From: Trileptium ribeirensis
Taxonomy: Eukaryota > Nematoda > Enoplea > Enoplida > Thoracostomopsidae
Assembly: GCA_030248225.1 (NCBI GenBank)
Contig: JASANE010018345.1
Location: 26,597-90,596 of the forward strand
DNA: 64,000 nt
Direction of reading: 5' to 3'
Of the stretch, positions 53,681-62,445 are shown piece by piece (the stretch's first letter is position 1; every line of letters begins with the position of its first letter). The translations under genes were made by a program, and so were the position numbers. The notes below the pieces were generated by a model, which was given only the letters and a program-made list of their open reading frames with translations, made no database searches and had not been told where the DNA came from.

Positions 53681-54414
53681 AAGTGAAGAGAGTGATCCGA
53701 CAATGCCGTTTGTGCAAATTGCTGCAAGGAGGTCGCTTCCAGGTGCCAAACCATCCACCCCTTCCGAGTATCCGAGTCAATCGACAACCACCGTTTACGT
53801 GCGTTGGTGTCAATTATTTAGGCCCACTGCACATCCAGAGTGATCCAAACTCAATCAAGAAAGTCTGGATCTGTCTTTTTACGTGTGCTCTGGTGCGAGC
53901 AGTTCATCTCGAAGTCATCGAGGATCTGACGGCAGATCAATTCTTGCTGTGTTTGAGGCGTTTCGCGTCGCTACACAGAGTTCCGAGCGTTATCGTGTCA
54001 GACAACGCCAAGAATTTCCATACAGCTGATAACTTTGTGCGAAAAAATTGGCGTGTGGTTGTAGCTGACCCAACGGTACAAGCGTTTTTGGCAGACAATA
54101 GGATCCGATGGAAGTTCATAACTGAGGTAGCTCCCTGGATGGGAGGATTTTATGAACGGTTGATCGGGTCCGTGAAGCGAGCACTCAAGAAATCATTGGA
54201 CCACCGATGCGTGACCTTTGCCGAACTGCAAACGGTTGTCAGTGAGATAGCAATGACCATAAATTCGCGCCCATTGGTCTACATAGAGTCTGACTCCATC
54301 AGTCAGACTTTAACACCTCGGCATTTTCTTCAGGGGCCATCAGCCGTTTCGAGGATCAGGGGACTGACGTTGACGAGTTTCGACCGAAATCGGCGACAGA
54401 AGCGAGCCTGGTGA
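53617..54414 (+). pseudogene. pol: BEL/Pao integrase core
   Basis: HHCC-like start (AHTLSRVRLRYWIVHAR, then RQCRLCKLL). Catalytic core: FTCVGVNYLGPLH, VIVSDNAKNFHTA and WMGGFYERLIGSVKRAL. The first catalytic Asp (VGxDYxGPL in the family) is Asn here; the second Asp and the Glu are present. It ends INSRPLVYIES, TPRHFL, where a frameshift leads to the C-terminal domain. Confidence 0.87.
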
Positions 54415-54863
54415 AGACCTGGCGGCGAATTAAAACTATTCTAGATGGATTTTGCAAGTATTGGCACAATCAATATCTACTTAGCTTGAATCGTAGTTCA
54501 AAATGGAATAAGTCTGAACATAACATTAGCGAGCTTACGCCAAAGATCGGTACTACTGTGCTGATTAAGGACAATCGACCTAGAAACTTGTGGAAGCTAG
54601 GAGTGATCACCGAACTCCTAAAAAGTAATGACGGTCAGGTACGATCTGTAGTATTACGAGTTTCAAATAGAAAATCGTTAACGCGTCCAATTCGTCTACT
54701 GTATCCACTCGAAATCGGGATTCAAGATCCAACTCCGGTTGTTGGGGAGGATACTGCTGTTCAACGACGGCCTGCCAGACGACGTAGATTAATAAAAACA
54801 CCCCAGAGCCAATGGTCAGAGCTGACGTACGATGATAACGATAGTTTTTCAGATGAGTTTTGA
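54411..54863 (+). pseudogene. pol: BEL/Pao integrase C-terminal domain (DUF5641)
   Basis: Third frame. It reads KYWHNQYLLSLNRSSKWN, GTTVLIKDNRPRNLWKLGVI, DGQVRSVVLRVSNRKSLTRP and LLYPLEIG, the DUF5641 pattern (VLIKDDxxPRxxWxLGxI). It ends with a basic stretch RRPARRRR and an acidic tail to TGA at 54861. Confidence 0.85.
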
Positions 54864-54909
54864 AACTTGATTCAATTTTAGCACAAAAATCGATACTTTA
54901 ACTTTAACC

Positions 54910-54928
54910 AGGCTTTGTTTTGCTTTAG
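54910..54928 (+). promoter_or_regulatory. Predicted splice acceptor ahead of ORF3
   Basis: Pyrimidine-rich GGCTTTGTTTTGCTTTAG ends at 54928. The first ATG after it is the ORF3 start at 54946. Together with the donor at 48265 it would give a subgenomic mRNA in the way retroviral env is expressed. Inferred, no transcript seen. Confidence 0.5.
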
Positions 54929-54945
54929 AGTGACGACAGACGATC

Positions 54946-56068
54946 ATGCCATACATGGAGTACGTCCCCACGGAACACCCTCTTTCGCGGTTTCGATGTT
55001 ACCCGGATTTTACGTTCAACGGCGTCCAAACATTCTCCGTAAACCTGACGTTTTACTACGTTATCTTGCGAAAATTGGGTTTTGAAGTGATGGCTGATGA
55101 AATGCTGTCCGATCCATTCTTGCGGACGCATTCTGACCATGCGGGGAAGTGGGTTCACGATCGTCAGGTGCGCATCAGTGCTGAGTGGATGCTCCTCTCC
55201 CGCTTTGTGCACCGTGACATCGTGGCCCTCCAAATTATTTCGGGTATGGGTTCGTTTTTTGAAGCGTTCAAGAACATTGTTGTTGCTCATGAAGCTGAGG
55301 GCGGAGTTCAATTCGTCGCTTGCACCGGAAGTCCAGAATATATCTGGCCATGTGGCTATAGGGTGTCGATGGCAATGGCGGACACAGACTGGCCTGAATT
55401 TAACAAGTATGGTGATATTTTGACGAGACTGGTTAAGCGTTTTTTGAATGGTGCCGTCGAATACAAAATGAAATTTCAGAGTTTGTGCCTACCGGGTATC
55501 AGTTTTCTACGAAAAACGGTGCTACTTATTGGCGATAGCCAACTTGGTCATTTTCAGAAGATCAGCAACGGGGACGTGATTTCCATTTCAAATGGCACGT
55601 TTTCGGACGCTCTGCCTGCCATACAGGAAAGGCGGATTGATTTTATTGAGTATTGGTTCGTCATTATTCATGTGGGGATCAATGATGCTCAGCGTTGCTT
55701 GTCTGAGCAACAGAGGAGCTGGTCGGCGATGGAGGATTTTTTGTCCGAGCAGTCTCTCAGGAAGTGGGCACCTACAATCTTGCTTAGTTTGCCGATTCCA
55801 GCGGTGCGAGTTCCCCATGCGAAGGACTACTGTGCTTGGATCGGGAGTCGTGTTGGGTGCGCGCTCCATAGGATCGAGTACATTGACTGGTTTGACATGT
55901 ACGCAAAACCCTTGGTGTAATAATGGCGTGGTGGTTGACCCGAATGACTTTTATGAGCGAATTCAGTTCCACTTGACGCCAAGGGGTTTACGCAAATTGT
56001 GGCGCTGGTGGTGTGCTGTTCTGTCGGGGTTGGATTTGGTGGCGTTCACTCTGAAGCAAAAAAGGTGA
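54946..56068 (+). pseudogene. BEL/Pao third ORF: SGNH/GDSL-hydrolase-like protein, frameshifted near its end
   Basis: 324 open codons from ATG 54946 to TAA 55918, then a continuation in the +1 frame to TGA at 56068. The C-terminal half has SGNH hydrolase blocks: TVLLIGDSQLGHF (block I, Ser198), SNGTFSDAL (block II Gly), IHVGINDAQ (block III, Asn246), ILLSLPIPAVRVP, and in the shifted frame FHLTPRGLRKLW (block V His; D-x-x-H layout incomplete). The first ~185 residues are unrecognised. No signal peptide or transmembrane segment is seen, so it is not an ordinary envelope. I recall SGNH/GDSL domains from CR1 ORF1 proteins and some rotifer LTR elements; role unproven. Confidence 0.72.
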
Positions 56069-56133
56069 GTTATTCGGAAAAAGAAGAGTAAAAAATTCTG
56101 TCGTGTCTAATGACTCCAATTTTTTGTCGGGAG

Positions 56134-56690
56134 TGTCGATAAGCGGTAACGATGCGTTGAGATTTTTCATTTGTTGTTTAGCTAGAATTGACATTTGCAT
56201 ATACTGTGGGTTGATCATGTTTGTTAATTGGGAATTATAATATATGACATTGTCTTCTAATGTCTGCGTTAACCGATTTACGGAGCTTGTGATTCTTTCT
56301 TTTGTAGTCTAAGATTACTGAGCTGCAGTTCTGTGAAATTTCTGGTAAAGAATTTGGTAATCAGTGTGACTTAGTTCTCAGTTAAGTTGAGTTTCTGTCT
56401 TACTAGCGTTGCAAAAATTTGGTTGACGTTAAGGTTGGTTTGGAGTTATTAAGGCTGTGTTTGACAGAAATTTGCGTTGTGCTCAATTATGTGCGTGGTA
56501 CATGAACATTATGTTGTTGTCTTGTTTTCAGTGAAAAATATTGTGCTATGTGAATAAACGATCCAAAAAATACTCAAATACGATATAACAATTATAAATT
56601 GATTGTGTTTACAACCGAATGCCATATTAACCAATCGCATCCAGTGACAAATTGAGTGCGCGATAAGAAATTGGTCGTAATTTTCTTACC
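56134..56690 (+). repeat. BEL/Pao 3' LTR
   Basis: TGTCGATAAGCGG to TTTTCTTACC (terminal CA changed to CC), 557 bp. A purine-rich GGAAAAAGAAGAG about 45 bp upstream could be the polypurine tract. Followed by the TSD AGATA. Confidence 0.9.
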
Positions 56691-56695
56691 AGATA
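56691..56695. repeat. 5-bp target duplication of the BEL/Pao element, right (AGATA)
   Basis: Copy of 47590-47594. Confidence 0.85.
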
Positions 56696-56924
56696 GTCAA
56701 AAGCTACAAAAAAAACAAAGACAGAGAAACAACCGTTGTCTGCTTAATTCCACGCGAAAAGCCAAAAAATATTAAATCTAAACTTATATATTAAATATTA
56801 AATGCAAAAATTTAAATAATATCTTAAATTTCTTTGCTATGTAATGTACGATGTTTGACATGCTGTGTAGACTGTTCAGTCCTATCACCCAGTACGCAGC
56901 ACATGCTTTATGCGCACAGCCTTA

Positions 56925-57365
56925 ATAATTTTTAGTGGGATTGGATTGGGGTCCCAGGGACCACAGGAACCTCCCCTTGGCTACGCCCTTGGCCTGACCG
57001 GAGCGACCTCGATTTCCAACGGGCCGGGTCGGACCGAAAAAATTCGAATCGTTATCGCCTCTGTGAAGGAAGGGATAGTACACGGTTCGATAACCTTGGG
57101 TTCGTTTTACGAATTTCTTTTCCGGTTTATATCATATATACGTTTTTATCATGATATAGCCTGTACCCTTTATATTGAGCATAGCTACATCCGAACACAA
57201 ACGGGCCACGCCGGTGTGTTCCGAAATTTTACAACTTCCGTCCGGGCTCGATTTCCAACGAATTTAATAGGGCGCGGCCCAAAAATTTTGGCCGCTTTCG
57301 CACTTCTTGTAGACAATTGTGACTCTATTTGGAGCCGCATGAAGCTGTTTAATACCACGTAGAGT
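56925..57365 (-). repeat. TE-like fragment with GGCGTAGCCAAGGGGAGG end
   Basis: On the minus strand it contains GGGCGTAGCCAAGGGGAGG, a motif common at ends of animal transposons. CTCGATTTCCAAC with following GGGxCGGxCCxAAAAAxTT is duplicated at about 57007 and 57248. A similar GCCAAGGGGAGTTC end is at 28328-28360 (complement). Class not determined. Confidence 0.4.
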
Positions 57366-57660
57366 GTCAAAGATGAAATATATTCAGAAGCTTTGCCGAT
57401 GTTTCATTTTTGTCAAAAAATGTAACAGTATATTTAAAGTATATATAAATCAATATACTCACACTTTTTAATTACTTTAAATATAATATAGGACTAAAAT
57501 ATGCTATCCCATAATGAGTATTGTAGTTTTTTACTATAATGAAACTATCAATTTAGTTAAAACAGATTATTAACATTGAAAATCATAATCAGTATAACCT
57601 TTTAATCAGTAATTTTTTAATCAAATAAAATCAAGGTTATTTGCTTTTATATATCAAGAG
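57366..57660. other. AT-rich spacer
   Basis: Very AT-rich; nothing recognised. Confidence 0.5.
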
Positions 57661-57664
57661 CAAT

Positions 57665-58040
57665 GCGTGAGCCCACTTTAGGTGTATGAATCATGGTTGT
57701 GTCTCTAGACAGGTTGAAAGCAGGAGGAAAACACAACAGTAGAGACTTCAGACTTTAGCAAAAGCCAAAACGATCAATTTATTAAGTCAAAGGCGTTTGG
57801 CCAAAAGAACAGAAAGAACGACAGCATAAAATGTTAAAGAAACATTGCAAGGGAAGAGACAACAATTGACAGACGATGGAGGCTTATATACAAAATATCG
57901 AGGAACCAAATTTGCATAAGACCATTGCTAATAATTAAAGTTTCTTTGCTAAGTCAATCTCATCTGCATATTCTTCATTTTCCTTTATCATTATCATCCA
58001 TCGTTTCGTTTTGTATGCATCTTCGACCACTCACATAGGC
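57665..58040 (-). promoter_or_regulatory. Probable LTR of the minus-strand gypsy element
   Basis: Lies just 3' of the pol frame. On the minus strand TATATAAG (57890-57883) is followed about 100 bp later by AATAAA (57783-57778), the order of a promoter and polyadenylation signal in an LTR. The second LTR is not in the window, so the ends are uncertain. Confidence 0.45.
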
Positions 58041-58049
58041 CCCATATTT

Positions 58050-59475
58050 CTAAGCGGAGCGACTTCTGAATTGAAAACGAACAGTCTTTTTCGTGCCGGT
58101 AGACTTCGAGTTTGTTCTAGAATGTGAGACGGTGTACTGTTTAGCAAGAGCGAATGCTCGTAGAAGATCCTGCCTCTTGACCTTACAATCCGCAAATGAG
58201 TAAATCGACGATTGCGAAACAAAAGCTACCCTGTTCGAACTAAACAATCGAACAGCAACTGAGGGTTGAGGTTGCTTCACTGAGGCTAACGACGTATCCC
58301 TCGGCGAAATAACGACTGCCGGCCAACGCGTCCAGTAGGGCATTTTTGCTAAAACAACGTCGCCAATCTTTGTTTGAACAGTACCCGACGTGTCGGACGA
58401 AGACGGAACAGATAAACGCTCGTGCAAAAATGCTGGTTTAACGCGATCGACGCCGACTCGGTCATCGGTTCCATTTATGCGAACCAGCATTGTTTTGTCT
58501 TCGCGATCCTTGACTTCAAAGGGGTCTAGATAACGCGGTTGAAGAGCAGACTTTACAGATTCGTCTCGAATCCAAACAAAACATGCGGTGCTCAACTCTG
58601 CGGGAATATACCATGAACAGTTGTGCTTCCTTTCAGTCGCACTGAGACAATCGATTGAGCAGAACAATTGCGAAGTAAACTCGTCAGTTGTTTGTTTTTT
58701 GTTCGATTCCCATGATGTGAAATAATGATGCGGAAAATCAATACATGAACCAAACACCATTTGAGAAGGCGTAAAATTCTTGTCGTTGAGACCTGCTCGA
58801 ATGCCGAGAAGAACTATGGGAAGGGAAGTTGTCCTGGTTTGAAAACTGCAATGAGCACGTAGACCCGTTTTGAGAGAGCGATGGAACCGTTCAACAGCTG
58901 CATTGCAGGATGGTTGATAGGACGTAGTCCGACGGCGTTCGATTCCTAATTGTGTCATGAGATCAAACCAAAGGGATGATTCGAACTGAGTACCGCGGTC
59001 GGAAATTAGAATTCGCGGCACTCCAAATCGGGTAATGCATCCCGAAATTAAGGCAGAAGCAACTGTTGCAGCAGTGGTATCGGCAACGGGAACTGCTTCA
59101 GGCCATCGAGTGAAACGATCGATAATTGTGACCAAGTAGCGGTATCCATCACACGGGGGTAATGGTCCAACAATGTCAACATGGCTTGTTTGAAAACGGC
59201 CAGTCGTTAGAATAGAACCCACTTGCGTCTTTGTATACCGAAATATCTTGTTGCGCTGACAGTCGGGACACGCTCGACACCACTGTTTAATGTCCATGTT
59301 GAGACCAGGCCAGATATAATGTTCCGAAACCTCGTGAGTTGTTGCTCTTGAACCCAGATGTGCGAGATTGTGGATTGCAACGAAAAGACGAAAGCGTGAA
59401 GTAGTTGGGATGTAAGGTCGTAGCATGGGCCGGAATGCATCACAATAAGCCGTGTTTGACCCGAAGAGTTGTGGA
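58050..59475 (-). CDS. pol: Ty3/gypsy (CsRn1-like) integrase with C-terminal PWWP-type domain
   Basis: 458 residues from the ATG at 59426, with homology extending upstream in the same frame to about 59475. HHCC zinc site: HNLAHLG and CPDC. The DD35E core is complete: HVDIVGPLPP (Asp84), LISDRGTQFE (Asp143), CNAAVERFHRSL (Glu179). A GPF-like module, LQPRYLDPFEV, and VDRVKPAFL follow. Residues 353-411 then read KIGDVVLAKMPYWTRWPAVV ... AVRLFSSNRVAFV ... IYSF, the fold pattern of a PWWP domain (GDLVxAKxxGxPxWPAxV ... VxFFG ... AxV). PWWP domains bind H3K36-methylated nucleosomes. Frame intact, stop at 58050. Confidence 0.85.
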
Positions 59476-59591
59476 CTTTACAAAATTCATCAGACTGTCG
59501 TCCGAAGCTTGATCGTTAGCCAACTGCTCATCGAAAGTTGATGTAATGGAGCGGACAGAACGTGATAAAACGTCAGCTACAACGTTATAAT
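59451..59591 (-). pseudogene. pol: End of gypsy RNase H, truncated by the minisatellite
   Basis: NVVADVLSRSVRSITSTFDE (the ADALSR end of gypsy RNase H) to FVKSTTLRVKHGL, in a frame shifted relative to the integrase. The coding homology stops exactly where the AT-rich array begins (59583-59591). Confidence 0.75.
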
Positions 59592-61380
59592 ATAGGTATA
59601 TAAAATGTTGCAATCATTTACAGATATTATATTATAATTACTATATTATAATATAGGTATATAAAATGTTGCAACCATTTACAGATATTATATCATATTA
59701 TAATTATTATATTATAATATAGGTATATAAAACGTTGCAATCATTTACAGATATTATATTATATTATAATTATTATATTATAATATAGGTATATAAAATG
59801 TTGCAATCATTTACAGATATTATATTATATTATATTATAATTATTATATTATAATATAGGAGTATAAAATGCTGCAATCATTTACAGATATTATATTATA
59901 TTATAATTGTTACATTATAATATAGGTATATAAAATGTTGCAATCATTTTACAGATATTATATTATATTATAATTATTATATTATAATATAGGTATATAA
60001 AATGTTCAATAATTTACAGATATTATATTATAATTATTATATTATAATATAGGTCTATTTTTTTTAGTTTTTTTTTCTTTATATAGGTATATAAAATGTT
60101 ACAATAATTTACAGATATTATATTATATTATAATTATTATATTATAATATAGGTATATAAAATGTTACAATCATTTACAGATATTATATTATAATTATTA
60201 TATTATAATATAGGTATATAAAATGTTGCAATCATTTAGAGATATTATATTATAATATATTATAATATAGGTATATAAAATGTTGCAATCATTTACATAT
60301 ATTATATTATATTATAATTATTATATTATAATATAGGTATATAAAATTGTTCATCATTTTACAGATATTATATATTTATATTATTATATTATAATATAGG
60401 AATATAAAATGTTGCAATCATTTACAGATATTATATCATGCTATAATTATTATATTATAATATAGGTATATAAAATGTTGCAATCATTTACAGATATTAT
60501 ATTATAATTATTATATTATAATATAGGTATATAAAATGTTGCAATCATTTACAGATATTATATTATATTATAATTATTATATTATAATATAGGTATATAA
60601 AATGTTGCAATCATTTACAGATATTATATTATATTATAATTATTATATTATAATATAGGTATATAAAATGTTGCAATCATTTACAGATATTATATTATAA
60701 TTATTATATTATAATATTAGGTATATAAAATGTTTCAATCATTTGGATATTATATTATATTATAATTATTATATTATAATATAGGTATATAAAATGTTCA
60801 TATTTATATATTATATTATATTATTATATTATATTATATTTATTATATTTTAATATAGGTATATAAACATTGCATATCATTTACAGATATTATATTATAT
60901 TATAATTATTATATTATAATATAGGTATATAAAATTGCAATCATTTACAGATATTACATTGTATTATAATTATTATATTATAATATAGGTATATAAAATG
61001 TTGCAATCATTTACAGATATTTATTATATTATAATTTTTTTATTTTTATTTATATAGGTATATAATGTTGTCTTTTCAGTATTATTTTATTATACTTATT
61101 GCCCGTTATATTATATTATCATTATTTATTTAATTATAGTATTCTACATGTTGCAATCATTTACAGATATTATATTATATTATATTATAATTATTATATT
61201 ATAATATAGGTATATAAAATGTTGCAATCATTTACAGATATTATATTATATTATAATATATTATAGTATAATATAGGTATATAAAATGTTGCAATCATTT
61301 ACAGATATTATATTATATTATAATTTTTATATTATAATATAGGTATATAAAATGTTGCAATGATTTACAGATATTATATT
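59583..61380. repeat. AT-rich minisatellite, about 27 units of about 66 bp
   Basis: Unit: TATAGGTATATAAAATGTTG, CAATCATTTACAGATATTAT, then a palindromic ATTATAATTATTATATTATAAT. Unit length varies by 5-bp TATAT steps. Degenerate T-rich units lie at 60055-60085 and 61025-61140. Confidence 0.95.
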
Positions 61381-61940
61381 AAATGCACAGATAATGTAGC
61401 AATCTATTGTGCAATCATTTTATACAATTCAAACTGTAGTGCAAACTTATTAATATGACTTTAGTGATCATGAGTATAATGGTAAGGATGTATAGTGATT
61501 ACACATATTTCTCTGTGCATACTCCATAAGGTTTTAGGCAAAGCTTTATTATGAAGTTTTATTTTTATTTAATTTCGTAAGATAAAGGTATCAGAGCAAT
61601 ATGAATCATTTTATAGCTACTAATATTGCCGCTATTAAAATTCCAGTTTTACTAGATTTAGAGTGGTACATGAGCCCTTCTTGCCGTCATGGTTGCTCTC
61701 TACCAGTTGTTTTTTTCGCAGCCTTTCAAATTACGTGCCTCTACATTGTTTTTCGTCGTAAATATTAAAAGAAAAGTTGAAAATGGCAAGATCAGACTGA
61801 AAACATATCGACTTATCGGCTATGAAACAATCGCAAAACACATTTTATGTATTTCGAACAACAGCTTGTGTTTCCAAATTGGATTACATGTTTTGAATTC
61901 GAGGATTCCTTGTATTCTTAAAACCTAGCTTACTAAGAAA
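61381..61940. other. Unannotated interval
   Basis: No gene supported. An 79-codon open frame at 61689-61928 (+) has no recognised domain. Confidence 0.35.
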
Positions 61941-61948
61941 CGTCACCC

Positions 61949-62158
61949 ACCAGTCGACGTAATAGGATATGGACTCAAATTGAATTCACAATTCAAACGT
62001 TTTTGAAGAGTAATACCTGTGACAGCAAACAGAAGTGCTAGCTGAGATGTAACTATATACCACAGTGTTTTTCTAAACAAACACAAACTAAAAAAACGTA
62101 AATGATATAGAACAAAGCAGATAACTCTTGTCCACGGCATAAAGACTAAAATAGGCAA
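61949..62158 (-). CDS. Possible first exon of an unknown membrane protein
   Basis: ATG at 62158 opens a frame with a hydrophobic stretch (VICFVLYHLRFF and YIVTSQLALLFAVTGI) and ends by a possible donor G|GTGGGT near 61950. No family recognised. It may be chance. Confidence 0.2.
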
Positions 62159-62234
62159 ATTTATATTAATTATCTCGCGTTAGGTTAAACGCAACTGAGC
62201 ATTCAAAACATTTGTTTGCCCATCAGATTGGCTA

Positions 62235-62445
62235 TAGACGCTATAGAGAACGTCCCATAAGAGGCTGATATTAGAGCGGTCGCATCACGACTTTTCATAC
62301 GACCTGTGCGAAGGAATCTTGTGAGTCATATGCAAAACCTGACTTATTGATTATTCAAGAAATTAATTTACCTATAAGACTGTCTACAGAAAATGTTCTA
62401 TATGAGGCTGATATTAGACTGGTCGTACCACCACCACTTCTTTTG
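62235..62445 (+). repeat. Direct repeat pair of about 60 bp
   Basis: ATxAGAGGCTGATATTAGAG at about 62258 and ATATGAGGCTGATATTAGAC at about 62400, each followed by GGTCGxxxCACxACTT. The second runs into the BEL fragment. Confidence 0.5.

Larger units (their letters stand above)
47595..56690 (+). mobile_element. BEL/Pao LTR retrotransposon, complete but inactivated, with a third ORF
   Basis: 9.1 kb: LTRs of about 555 bp, leader, gag (DUF1759), zinc fingers and DUF1758 protease, RT, RNase H, integrase with DUF5641, and an SGNH-hydrolase-like ORF in the env position. TSD AGATA. LTRs differ by roughly 3% by eye, so the insertion is not new. Internal damage: an 850-bp chimeric duplication in pol, in-frame stops at 50590, 51833 and 52730, and frameshifts in gag, integrase and ORF3. 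Confidence 0.92.

Noticed and set aside
53595..53843. Alternative frame overlapping BEL integrase start
   Set aside because: Shadow frame; homology is in the 53617 frame.
54946..55920. ORF3 as a retroviral envelope
   Set aside because: No signal peptide, furin-like site, fusion peptide or membrane anchor; SGNH motifs instead.
58050..59426. PWWP-containing frame as a host gene
   Set aside because: The PWWP part is continuous with a complete DD35E integrase and lies before a probable LTR.
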